NCBI GenBank assembly: GCA_014529385.2
Contig: CM043950.1
Location: 75,587,935 to 75,651,934, forward strand
Length of the DNA stretch: 64,000 nucleotides
Reading direction: 5' to 3'
Source: Adiantum capillus-veneris
Taxonomy: Eukaryota; Streptophyta; Polypodiopsida; Polypodiales; Pteridaceae
The translations under genes were made by a program, and so were the position numbers. Position 1 is the stretch's first letter, and each line of letters begins with the position of its first letter. The notes beneath the pieces were generated by a model that was not told the DNA's origin, ran no database searches, and was given only the letters and a program-made list of their open reading frames with translations. Shown here in pieces: positions 1 to 10,539 of this stretch.

Positions 1-195
1 TAGCGCGGTTTTTATGCTAGTAAAATTCCCTCTATGCACTATGTATACTTATAAGAAGTCATTTATGCACTATGTTGGCGTCTTATGACCCTAAATCCAT
101 AAGATGTCCTCTATGGTAAAAGAGAAATTGTACATGGGATATGATGGCATCCTATGGTCCTAGGGCCATAGGGTGTTCTCTATGCTAGCAAAATG
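1..195. repeat. GGCCATAG-family array, truncated by window edge
   Basis: Short imperfect units built around CTATGG..CTAGGGCCATAGGGT followed by 'tctatgctagcaaaa', the same units that make the large arrays at 10.5-15 kb. It shows that the repeat domain extends to the left of the copia element at 700-6346, so that copia landed inside or beside the repeat-rich segment. Confidence 0.7.
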
Positions 196-699
196 TGAAA
201 GTTAATACTGCGATAAATATGCAACATGATATACAAAATTGAATCATTATCATACATCATACATTTGTTGCTTTGCCACAGAGTTGAAGGGGTCTTTGCC
301 TTCAAATATCATCATAACATTCAAACATTTAAATCAAATTTGCAAGTACTTTAGTTCACAAATGCATTGATCTGTTGGTGGGTGGAAGGTCCGGCTCACC
401 ATGCACTTTGATTTACAAATCCTGAGGGGCAAAAGTATTTTTGCTGGATTCTCCTTATGGCATTGCCCATGTTTTGGAACTTGCATTGCTTTCTACTTCC
501 AATTTAAAAACTTAAACAATGGTTATACGTTATACAATTACTTCTTTGCAATAAACCTTGATACAATGTTCCGATTGCTACATGACAAGCTAAAAAATTC
601 TACTAGTCCTAGCTTCCCTCTATTGAAAAAACTTCAAGATATAAATTTCAATTCTATGCATCATCTAGAGGAGAAACAAAATCATAGTTTGGAACAAAA
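196..699. other. No recognisable gene
   Basis: AT-rich sequence. A 105-codon open frame beginning at 401 runs into the copia LTR and has no recognisable domain. I see no gene here. The last five bases (695-699, CAAAA) are the left target-site duplication of the copia element. Confidence 0.5.
695..699. repeat. Left target-site duplication of copia 1
   Basis: CAAAA directly before the 5' LTR TG; the identical 5-mer follows the 3' LTR at 6347-6351. Confidence 0.9.
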
Positions 700-1536
700 T
701 GCTAAGTATGGAGCCTGATTTACCCTTTGTAATTTTTTGTGGTAAAAGCGCACATTTGTAAGGCCCCCATTATGAGGAGAAGCCATCGTGCGTGAAGGAA
801 AATCACTCACTGGAAACCAAAATTTTCTCAGACAAGAATCAGGGGCAACTTTAAAGGCCTCGGGGGCGGAGGCCCCCGAGACTTTTTTTCACCGGAATAT
901 TCCTTTTCACCGGAATATTCCTTTTCACCGGAATATTATGGCCGGACGGCGGCCGAAAAGTGGTCAGAAAACAACCGGTTGGTTGGTCGGTGGCCGGTAG
1001 TCAATGGCCGATGGCCAGTGGTCGGAAGTCAATGGCCGGTGGCCGGTGGCCGAATTCAATGGCTGGTGGCCGAATTCAATGGCCGGTGGCCGAATTCAAA
1101 AGCGGACTTGTCTTCTCAAGGGCGGCCACACATGGGCAGATTGGAGGGTCCGATTTGGACTTATTCACACAAGGACGGCTACACATGGCTGTCTCTCATA
1201 AGAAAGGGCAGCCCTTTTGGCCTATAAAAGGAGCCCATTTCTACACACATTTCATAGTGTGTGAAGTTGATGCAACAAGGTGAGTGTGAGGTGGTGAGAG
1301 TGAAGCAAGGCGGGAGCTCCATTAAGGGTATAATCCCTTTGTAAACTACTTCTTGTTTTGAAGTACTAAAGCCATTGAGTGGCTGCTTTCCCGTGGACGT
1401 AGCCCACATTGGGTGAACCACGTATATTGTGTGTTCTCTCTCTCTCTCTACTTTATAATCTCGTGTATATAAATATGTCTCTCTCCATTAAGTAATCTAC
1501 TCAATTATCTATTTAGCTACGTCTTATTTCCTAACA
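700..1536 (+). repeat. 5' LTR of copia 1 (837 bp)
   Basis: Starts TGCTAAGTATGGAGC and ends CCTAACA. Compared with the 3' LTR (795 bp) it has an extra 'ttcctttt caccggaat' unit near 900-940 and two extra ~20-bp units of 'gaattcaatggccggtggcc' near 1050-1100. Both LTRs carry a GC hairpin (859-880) followed by seven T residues, a TATA box and a short TC tract (1433-1449). Confidence 0.93.
1222..1229 (+). promoter_or_regulatory. TATA box of the copia LTR promoter
   Basis: CTATAAAA in the context GGCCTATAAAAGGAGC, conserved at the same place in the 3' LTR (about 6031-6038) and in both LTRs of copia 2 (near 55632 and 59340). Transcription would start about 25-35 bases downstream, placing the R region in the second half of the LTR. 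The start site itself is inferred. Confidence 0.65.
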
Positions 1537-1538
1537 AC

Positions 1539-1550
1539 TGGTATCAGAGC
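1539..1550 (+). other. Primer-binding site, initiator-Met tRNA
   Basis: TGGTATCAGAGC, two bases after the 5' LTR end. This matches the 3' end complement of plant initiator methionine tRNA, the usual primer of plant copia elements. Confidence 0.9.
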
Positions 1551-1609
1551 AAGGTTTGCTCGTAGCTAAATTATCTCAAGGAAAGGATTCCTTGAATTGA
1601 CTGGGAGTT

Positions 1610-4600
1610 ATGGCGGAGGAGGGGAAGCTCAAGATTGAGAAGTTCAACGGCAAAAACTACCAACATTGGAAGATGTAGATTGAAGACTATCTCTACCAGA
1701 AGGACCTCTATTTGCCACTAGGCGGTCTTGCGAAGAAGCCCGCAACAATGGCAGATGAAGCATGGATTGTCCTTGATCGAAAGGCACTGGGAACAATCCG
1801 GTTAAGCTTGGCGTCAACGGTGGCCTTCAATGTTTCGGAGATGAAGACCATGGAGGACTTGATGAAGTCACTTGACGACTTCTATGAGAAACCATCGGCA
1901 TCCAATAAGGTATTTCTTATGAAGCGCTTGTTCAATCTAAAGATGGCAGAGAATGGTTTAGTTGCAGAACACCTAAATGACTTTAACACAAACATAAGTC
2001 AACTTCGATCAGTGAAAATCGATTTCGATGACGAAGTGCAAGCTCTCCTTATACTATCATCTCTACCGGATAGTTGGGACAGCCTTGTGATGGCTGTAAG
2101 TAATTCTATCTCTGGCACAAATACTCTTAAGTTTGATGATGTTGTGGGTGTTCTTCTAAGCGAGGAAATGCGAAGGAGAAGCAGAGGAGAATCATCAAGT
2201 GCTGCACTATCAGTGGAAACAAGAGGAAGGCCTAAGGAGAGGTTCAAAAACCAAAAGGGTCGTGATCGCTCAAGGCGGAGCAAGTCACGCACAAAGTCAG
2301 TTCTTGAATGTTGGAACTGCGGCAAGAAGGGCCACGTCAAGAAGGATTGCTGGTCCAAGAAGAAGAAGGAGACAGAGTCTCAAGACAACAAGCCAACATC
2401 GGAGGCCAATGTGGCAGGTAAAGTAGAGCAAGATGCTCTAATTCTCTCATTAGACAATGTGTCTAATTCCTGGATAGTAGATTCCGGGGCTTCATTCCAT
2501 GCGACACCACACAAGCAACATTTCCAAGACTACACCAAAGTTAATTTTGGGTATGTATACTTGGGAGATGATGAAGCTTGTGAGATTGTCGGCAAAGGTA
2601 CAGTTTCTGTCAAAACTGCTAACGGAAATGAATGGAAGCTTAAAGATGTTAGGCATGTTCCTTCTCTTCGCAAAAATTTGATCTCTACAGGACAATTGGA
2701 CGATGAAGGTCACAACATTGCATTCGGAAACAAACGGTGGAAGATCTCAAAGGGATCTTTGGTGGTTGCCAAGGGTGAAAAAGTTGGTACACTTTATTTG
2801 TGTACTGTTAGCACGCAACCTTCAGCTTGTGCAACAACTACAGAAGTTGACAGTGCGGTGTGGCACTACCGACTTGGACATATGAGTGCCAAAGGAATGC
2901 AAATCCTTCAAACAAAGAAGCTTCTACCAGGTTTGAAAGAAGTGGACTTAGAGTTCTGTGAATATTGTGTTTATGGTAAACAAAAGAGGGTAAAATTTCA
3001 AAAATCAAGAAATGAAAGAAAAAATAAAAAACTTGAGTTGGTTCATTCTGATGTTTGGGGTCCTGCAAGTACACCATCACTTGGTGGCTCATTGTACTAT
3101 GTAACATTCATAGACGATGCGACTAGAAAAACATGGGTTTATGTCATGAAGAATAAATCCGATGTATTTTCCATATTTCAAAGGTGGAAAGCCTTTGTGG
3201 AGAATGAAACAGGTACTAAGGTTAAATGCCTCAGATCCGACAATGGAGGTGAATATTGCAACCAAGCTTTTGAAATCTTTTGTGCTAGCAATGGAATTCG
3301 GAGGCAAAGGACAACCCCAAGGACACCTCAACAAAATGGGATTTCGGAAAGGATGAACAGGACAATCATGGAACGAGCACGAAGCATGCGGCTACATGCA
3401 GGCCTACCGCTTGAACTTTGGGCGGAAGCTGTAAGTACGTCTGTGTACTTAATCAATCGGTCACCCTCAACGGCATTGGATGGGGGAGTTCCAGAAGAGG
3501 CATGGACAGGTAAACCGGTGAATTATGCATTTCTCAAAGTGTTTGGGTGTGAGGCTTTCATGCACATAGATAGAAGCCTAAGATCAAAGTTAGATGCAAA
3601 GTCCAAAAAGTGTTTCTTCATTGGCTATGGAGAAGGAGACTTTGGGTATCGCCTATGGAATCTTGAAGATGGTAAAATCTTAAGGAGTAGGGATGTAATT
3701 TTTAACGAACAAAATATGTACAAAGATTACTTGGAAAGAAAACAAACAAAAGAAACAGGTGATGAGCACATGGAGCTTGAGGACGGTGAAGACTCAAGGA
3801 CTGCAAACGGTGACAATGTGCAACAACGTCAACCAAATGAGGAGCCTCAACCTATTCCCCGAAGATCTACAAGAGCAAGTAGACCTCCAGAAAGGTTTGT
3901 TCCTTCCTTCAACCATCTCTTGATCTCAGATTCTGGAGAGCCGGAATCATATGAAGAAGCTATGCAACATGAATCCAGAGAAGAATGGACGAAGAGCATG
4001 CAAGTGGAGATGGACTCACTACATCGCAACCAAACATGGGAGTTGGTTGAGTTGCCTAAAAGTAAGCGGGCACTTCAAAACAAATGGGTGTACAAGCTAA
4101 AGGAAGAAGAAGGTGGGAAGAAAAGGTACAAGTCTAGGCTTGTGGTAAAAGGTTTTTCTCAAAAGAAAGGTATTGACTTCAATGAAATATTTTCTCCTGT
4201 TGTAAAAATGAACTCAATTAGGCTTGTCTTAAGCCTTGTGGCTGCTCATGATCTAAATCTTGAGCAAATGGATGTAAATACGGCATTCCCTCACGATGAC
4301 TTAGAGGAGGAAATCTACATGCTTCAACCAAAGGGGTATGAAGTAAAAGGTAAGGAGAAAATGGTTTGCAGATTAAAGAAGAGCTTGTATGGTTTAAAGC
4401 AAGCATCAAGACAATGGTACTTGAAGTTTGATCGATGGATGTTGAATCATGGATTCACAAGATGCAACTCGGATCACTGCGTCTACACGAAGAATTTGGG
4501 AGATGGGAAATTCATCATCGTAATGTTGTATGTTGATGACATGTTGATTGCAAGTGCTAACATGCAGGACATCAAAGACCTAAAAGAGGAGCTGTCCAAA

Positions 4601-5491
4601 TCTTTTTCAATGAAAGATTTAGGTGCTGCAAAGAGGATACTTGGTATGAAAATATCAAGGGACAGGACGAAGAAGACAATAAAGCTATCTCAAGAAGATT
4701 ACATCAAGAAGGTACTACAAAGGTTTGCAATGCAAAATGCAAAACCAGTTTCTACACCTTTGGCTGGTCATTTTAAACTAACGAAGGATATGTGTCCAAA
4801 GACACAAGAGGAGATAGCCTATATGTCTAAAGTTCCATATGCTGCAGCGGTAGGTTCTCTAATGTATGCTATGGTCTGGACAAGGCCAGACATTGCACAT
4901 GCAGTGGGAGTTGTGAGTAGGTTCATGGACAACCCAGGTAAAGAGCATTGGCAAGCTGTGAAGTGGATACTTAGGTATCTAAAAGGGACAACAACAAATG
5001 CTTTGTATTTTGGAGGAACTGATATTTTTCTAGAAGGGTATACTGATGCAGATATGGCAGGTGACAAAGATACTCGAAAGAGCACTACTGGCTATGTGTT
5101 CACGGTTGGAGGCACAGCAGTAAGCTGGGCTTCAAAGCTACAGAAAGTGGTTTCACTTTCTACCACGGAAGCAGAGTATGTAGCAATGACGGAGGCAAGC
5201 AAAGAAATTATGTGGCTTCACAAATTCTTAAAAGAGCTTGGATTCAAACAAGACAATTGTGTCTTGTACAGTGATAGCCAAAGCGCTATCCATCTTGCAA
5301 AGAACTCAACCTTTCATTCAAGGACAAAGCACATTGAGGTGAGATATCACTTCATACGCACTCTTTTGGAAGAGGGACAACTAAAGCTAGGAAAGGTGCA
5401 TACAAGTGAAAATCCTGCAGACATGTTTACAAAGGTGGTCAACAAGGAGAAGTTGAGATTTTGCTCATCTTCAATCGGCATTCAAGGATAA
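1610..5491 (+). CDS. Copia Gag-Pol polyprotein (Tork type) with one premature TAG
   Basis: The natural start is the ATG at 1610 (MAEEGKLKIEKFNG, a typical Tork gag opening); the frame meets TAG at 1676-1678 exactly where tryptophan of 'WKMWIEDYL' is expected, then stays open for 1259 codons from 1712 to 5491. Counting residues from 1712: zinc knuckle C-X2-C-X4-H-X4-C at 200-213, protease DSGA at 257-260, integrase HHCC finger H385/H390/C416/C419, integrase catalytic triad D447, D510, E546 (D-35-E), reverse transcriptase YVDDM at 940-944, RNase H around YTDADMAG at about 1110 with later EAEY and YSDSQSA motifs. All catalytic residues are present. The product would copy the element RNA and insert the cDNA. 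Without readthrough or reinitiation at an internal ATG, the first 23 residues are lost, so activity is doubtful. Confidence 0.92.
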
Positions 5492-5540
5492 GAAGCCAGA
5501 ATGGAAAGCAGTCATAGGTTTGGTTTGGAGATCAGTCTCC

Positions 5541-5551
5541 AAGTGGGAGAT
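5541..5551 (+). other. Polypurine tract of copia 1
   Basis: AAGTGGGAGAT immediately before the 3' LTR; it primes plus-strand synthesis. The same tract precedes the 3' LTR of copia 2 (58901-58911). Confidence 0.75.
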
Positions 5552-6346
5552 TGTTAAGTATGGAGCCTGATTTACCCTTTGTAATTTTTTGTGGTAAAAG
5601 CGCACATTTGTAAGGCCCCCATTATGAGGAGAAGCCATCGTGCGTGAAGGAAAATCACTCACCGGAACCCAAAATTTTCTCGGACAAGAATCAGGGGCAA
5701 CTTTAAAGGCCTCGGGGGCGGAGGCCCCCGAGACTTTTTTTTCGCCGGAATATTCCTTTTCACCGGTATATTATGGCCGGACGGCGGCCGGGGACGGCGG
5801 CCGGAAAGTGGTCGGAAAACAACCGGTTGGTTGGTCGGTGGCCGGTAGTCAATGGCCGATGGCCGGTGGTCGGAAGTCAATGGCCGGTGGCCGGTGGCCG
5901 AATTCAAAAGCGGACTTGTCTTCTCAAGGGCGGCCACACATGGGCGGATTGGAGGGTCCGATTTGGACTTATTCACACAAGGACGGCTACACATGGCTGT
6001 CTCTCATAAGAAAGGGCAGCCCTTTTGGCCTATAAAAGGAGCCCATTTCTACACACATTTCATAGTGTGTGAAGTTGATGCAACAAGGTGAGTGTGAGGT
6101 GGTGAGAGTGAAGCAAGGCGGGAGCTCCATTAAGGGTATAATCCCTTTGTAAACTACTTCTTGTTTTGAAGTACTAAAGCCATTGAGTGGCTGCTTTCCC
6201 GTGGACGTAGCCCACATTGGGTGAACCACGTATATTGTGTGTTCTCTCTCTCTCTCTCTACTCTATAATCTCGTGTATATAAATATGTCTCTCTCCATTA
6301 AGTAATCTACTCAATTATCTATTTAGCTACGTCTTATTTCCTAACA
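5552..6346 (+). repeat. 3' LTR of copia 1 (795 bp)
   Basis: TGTTAAGTATGGAGC...CCTAACA, followed by the target duplication CAAAA (6347-6351). It repeats the GC hairpin (5711-5732), TATA box and TC tract of the 5' LTR. Confidence 0.93.
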
Positions 6347-6351
6347 CAAAA

Positions 6352-6839
6352 TACTCGTACTTTATATCTTTGAATAAAATCTTGTTACAATCAAAGAACT
6401 AGATCTTCACATAATCCAAAGGACAAATGCTTCAATAACCATTTATACTCAATGTTTACTATCTAAGCAAATAATTGGCATTTACAACAAATGTTGAATA
6501 TATGTTTAATCTAGTTAGTTGCAATACAAAGATAATTATTTCAAAGCGAATATGTTTAATCTAGTTAGTTGCAATACAAAGATAATTATTTCAAACGCTT
6601 ACACCATCAATTCACAATAGAAGAACTTACACCCAACAAAAAATGATCATACATCAATTGTTCAAACTCTCATTTTGGAATTTTGAGGACTAAATAATTT
6701 TTAGTTTTTTCTAGCTTATTTCATTCTCAATAGAATATTAAACTTTAATCACAAGATAAGAAATATATGTCCCTAATGTATATGGACACAAGATATAAGG
6801 CCAACGAAAAATGTTCTTAAAACACTTAAAGAGTATTTA
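6352..6839. other. AT-rich spacer with a 50-bp tandem duplication
   Basis: No gene seen. Bases 6501-6550 are repeated almost perfectly at 6551-6595 (unit begins TATGTTTAATCTAGTTAG). Confidence 0.6.
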
Positions 6840-7440
6840 GGTGACCTAGAATAACCAACCTATAGTCTAAAGGCCATAGGGTGTCATGTGATGTTTTATA
6901 AGATGTGTCCATAAGAGCTAGGTGATTCACATCCATGGGGTGATTTAAGTGCCCCTGTGGAGATTCTATGTCACCACCCTATGGCCCTAAGGCCTTAGGG
7001 TATCCCAAATGCTCTTGGATAACTTATGTTTCCTTCTAGAATAGCCCAAATACTCATGTGCCCGTTTAGAGACTTTATGTAATCTCTCTATATACATAAG
7101 ATTGTAGGATAGCTGTGTTGACACCCTATGGCCTTAAGGCTGTAGACTAGTCCAAATGCTTATGTGCCCTTTTAAAGACTCTATGTAATCACCCTATATC
7201 CGTAAGATTGTAGGGTAGCCAAATGCTTTTGGGGGATTCTATGTTGACACCCTATGGGCCTAAGGCTGTAGAGTAACCCAGATGATTATGTGCCCTTTTA
7301 GAGACTCGGTGTAATCACCCTACATCTGTAAGGTTGTAGGGTATCCCATTTTCTTTTGGGGGATTCTATGGCCCTAGGGCCGTAGGGTGTCATGTCTACA
7401 AAGAACTCTATGATCCTCAAGTCATAGTGTATTCTTCCCA
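6840..7440. repeat. GGCCATAG-family repeats, variant with 'tgtaggtaatcaccctat'
   Basis: About seven imperfect units of roughly 80-100 bp with CCCTATGG..CTAAGGC..TAGGGTA.CCCAAATGCT. They share the CTATGGCC/GGCCATAG core with the arrays at 1-195, 10.5-15 kb and 16.6-18.1 kb but have their own consensus. No coding potential. 7441-7729 is plain AT-rich sequence downstream of the minus-strand gene. Confidence 0.65.
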
Positions 7441-7729
7441 AACCTCATATGATCAATTAACTTTAAAGTATTACATAATTTATATCTTATGACCATATAT
7501 AAATGTAGAATTATATTTACCAAAACATGTCCATATAATATCATACACTTAAGTATAGTTCATTTATTGTGAAAAAACTCAAACTCACAAGTTCACATTT
7601 TTTCAAAGAAAATAAATTGAGAAAAATAACAAGCCAAACATCAATGTTTTTAACATCATGGGCAGATTTGAGATGGGTCAAATAAAATAAAATGACAACA
7701 AGAATAATCTGAATATCAGTAATGTAATA

Positions 7730-10485
7730 TCATGGGTGGCTAGCTGAACCTGTTTCCTGTAGACTTTCTAGAATGGCCTCAGCACTTGCATCCAATGGCT
7801 CTTCAATTTCTTCTTCCTCTGAATCCTTGGCATTGACTTTATATGTGTTATCCACACCTACCCACCTTCTAAGATCAAGGTCTTCTTCCAATATGGAATG
7901 GCAAAGAGATTCCAATTGCGTCATTTGATCACTACTACATGCAACTGATATCACCTTTCTCTGTTGTTGTAGTGCCTCTTTAGTCCCACAGCCTAATGAG
8001 AATATGTCTATCACTTGATCATCTTCTTTGAGACAGATGCATTTGATTGCACGACGTACAAAAAAGGATTTGGCCGTGGTCACAACATCATACTCGTCGT
8101 CATTGATGCAGGGAGTATTCATTGGCCCCAACAATGACTCTTTAACACTAGATTAGTTGGTGTACTGCTCTCCTTGACTGAAAAATTCCCAAACCCCAAA
8201 AATTACTTTGAGAAGAGCACATGTTTGGATGGTCTCTGATCCCATTAAGAAGCTCAAAGGTAGAACATGCATTTCATACCATTTAGCTTTTGCAGAAATT
8301 GCCTTCTCTAGGGAAGCAACATGTTGATACTTGACTAAGCCGACAATTAAAAACTCTGATGGTTGATGTGCTACCCCCTACCCCACATACTCCATCAACT
8401 GCTTTACCAAATTGGGAAGCACTCCAACCACTAGATGTAAGACTTTTGTGTGTTGTGTCTATGATGCAAACACCAACACGAATTTTAGAGCTATTCTCAC
8501 TGCAGATAAACTCAATGCCTTCCAAATTCTTTCCAACACCTTGATTGTCCATGGTAAAATGAATTGCAAACTAGAAGTGCGATTATTTTGTGCAATGATC
8601 CACTGCACATATCCCCTAGTGATCTCAGAAATTGGCTCTTTCTCCTTTTCTTTTTGTAGTAGGAGATTTAGCCATTGCGTACAACTCGTGAAGAGAGATT
8701 TGTAAATCTCATCTGTAATGTTATAATGAGACTTACATTTATCCCATGAAGTAACTGCTATTGCTGATGGATCTATCTCTTGAAATGCCATCAACATTTG
8801 AGGCTCAAAAACCCTGGTCTTCTTTAAGATGGTTGCACGTGCAGTGAGGTCGAGCATGCCCGCTTGATGTGGTTGCTTCACTAAGCAGATCTTCTCATCT
8901 GCCAGCTCTCGTTGTAGCAACTTGAAATCAATATCTTCTAAACCAGATAGGCATCTAAAGGTTGTTATGCTTGGTTGTCGCCCATGAGCAGTGGATGTCT
9001 GATGCTTCTCCAAGATGTGTATCCACTGATCATAGATTTCATCATCGTACATGACCATGTGTGCTTCTTTGTTGGCAAATGATTTATGGTTGAACACGAT
9101 GTTTGCCACATTTACAAAGGCCTTCAAAATAAAGAAAAGAAAATTAACTTTATTTCAAGAAATATTTGTAACAAAAACAAGCATAGGGAAGTGGAACTTA
9201 CATCCCAACCTGCTCGACTCGGATGACCGACAGGAACACCTGCCTTGGGTTTTGTTGGTTTAGAATATGCAAGCCATTGACTACAGCCATGCTTCAAGAT
9301 CTCCACATAAGGCTGGTGTTTCATTGCTTTTATTCTCTCCATGTTCTTCATTTTGGAAATTCGAACAGCAACCTCTTTCGGAGCGTCTACCACTATCCTT
9401 GCAGTTCTAAACTTGTAGAACTTTTTTCTCAAAGCTTACTTACTGTTGTTGTTACGCAAAAAATCTATAGCCGCTATGATGGAATGTTGACCAGCTAGAA
9501 TCCAGTAGTGGTATGTTGATAGCTTGTCTCCATGCACTTCAGCTGTTTGTAAAGGCATTTTTGTAATTGGGCTATACGGCATCAAGTCTGCTCCACTCGA
9601 GACTGGCCTAGAGTGCCCTGCAAATTGCTTCAAGAGATATTTCACATATACATCTGACAATGGTCTGCATCTATAGCCATCTGGTGCAAGGTTGCATTGC
9701 TCAACTGGGATCAATTGGGTAAATTGTACACCAAATTTAAAATAGTGGTCAATTCCAACGTATCCATCTAGCCCACTCTTAGAAGTTTTGGCAACTTCTT
9801 TATCAAGATCTTTTTCTTTGGGATGTATAATAGAGTCCAACACAGCTAAGGATGCTGAGTCCAGAACCACTACCACTGAGGGGGTTCCAACTGTTAGTGT
9901 TTCAAGTCTACTATAATCTCCTGCTTCTTGAGTCTGTAAGGGTATAACTCAAAGATTTTCTTTGGCCACATTTCCACTATTTTCTCCAAGTGAGGGAGTC
10001 TGACTCTCCTTGAGCGTCTTAGATTGATTTGCTGTACCTGTGTCTTCATTCTTTCGCTTCTTATTCTTCTTTGTGCTGCTCAATTTACCTAAATATTGAT
10101 TGACTTTCTTAAATCCCACAATATATAAGTCTATAAAGTTCTCACTTGGAGTGTCGTCTTGAAGCTCCACCCACCCTGCTTTTGTCATTGTCACTCCTTC
10201 ATAATCAACCTTTACCAATTTTTGAGCAAAGGCCACAGGCTCCAATAAGTAGGAGTCACCATTGAGTAGTTTTACCCCAAGGCATGGAGACATTTCAAGA
10301 TCTGAACAATCTTTCTTTATCTCCTTGACAATACCACAGTCCTTGAAGGGAAATTGCTCTTTATCTTGAAAGAACAAGTGGACTTTCTCATCACCTCCAC
10401 CATTTGGTAAGTGAAAATCTAGATACCAAGAATTTGGTGTTGAGCCTATTGCATCAACTGACTTTGACTTTCTCTTCTAAGACAT
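7730..10485 (-). pseudogene. Decayed ParB-like / methyltransferase-like fusion gene (one intron)
   Basis: Read on the minus strand, one frame runs from ATG at 10485 to the stop at 7730, interrupted only by an 80-bp phase-0 intron (9201 to 9122, GTAAGT...AG) and six nonsense codons: TAG 10477, TGA 9949, TAA 9436, TAG 8459, TAG 8378, TAA 8153. Intact length would be about 890 residues. The middle part (roughly 9440-9700) contains 'CRPLSDVYVKYLLKQF' and 'YWILAGQHSIIAA', which resembles the ParB/sulfiredoxin fold (the GGxHR-like turn). The C-terminal part (about 7960-8110) has 'DDQVIDIFSLGCGT' then an A...QRKVISVA strand, like motif I (D-P-F-x-G-x-G-T) of amino-methyltransferases of the N4-C/N6-A type. 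I see no clear DPPY motif, so catalysis is uncertain. An acidic stretch lies near the end. Fold assignments are by eye. It is divergent from the 18190-21287 gene across the repeat arrays. Confidence 0.6.
9122..9201 (-). other. Intron of the ParB-like gene
   Basis: On the minus strand the exon ends ..GCTGGGAT|GTAAGT (boundary 9202/9201) and resumes after TATTTTGAAG|GCCTTT (9122/9121). It is AT-rich, 80 bp, phase 0, and joins two stretches that are otherwise in different frames. A canonical plant intron, which shows the gene evolved in a eukaryotic genome. Confidence 0.65.
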
Positions 10486-10539
10486 TTTTTGTAAAAATAA
10501 TGACATATATTTAGACAAGATGGATATTATTACATCCAT

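Larger units (their letters stand above)
700..6346 (+). mobile_element. Ty1/copia LTR retrotransposon, Tork (Tnt1-like) lineage, structurally complete
   Basis: Element with TG...CA LTRs (700-1536 and 5552-6346), a primer-binding site, a single gag-pol frame and a polypurine tract. It is flanked by an exact 5-bp direct repeat CAAAA (695-699 and 6347-6351), so both ends are certain and there has been no recombination with another copy. Order is gag, zinc knuckle, protease, integrase, reverse transcriptase, RNase H, which is the Ty1/copia order. Sequence around protease and the GAG pre-integrase domain resembles tobacco Tnt1 and other Tork elements (my recognition, not a search). LTR differences are mostly G/A and C/T, plus tandem-unit gains in the 5' LTR. 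The element would be autonomous except for one TAG at 1676. Confidence 0.93.

Noticed and set aside
859-890. Rho-independent terminator
   Set aside because: Hairpin plus T run looks like one, but it lies in a plant LTR; reported as an LTR hairpin instead.
1179-1421. 80-codon minus-strand frame, repeated at 5987-6229
   Set aside because: Present in both copia LTRs only as a result of LTR duplication; overlaps the TATA/leader region and has no domain.
7730-8134. Independent small gene of 134 codons
   Set aside because: It is the last part of the long minus-strand frame; the apparent start follows the TAA at 8153.
7730-10485. Integrated giant-virus or bacterial segment
   Set aside because: ParB and methyltransferase folds could suggest it, but the gene has a plant-type intron, plant-like AT content and sits among eukaryotic satellite repeats; no capsid, polymerase or other viral genes nearby.
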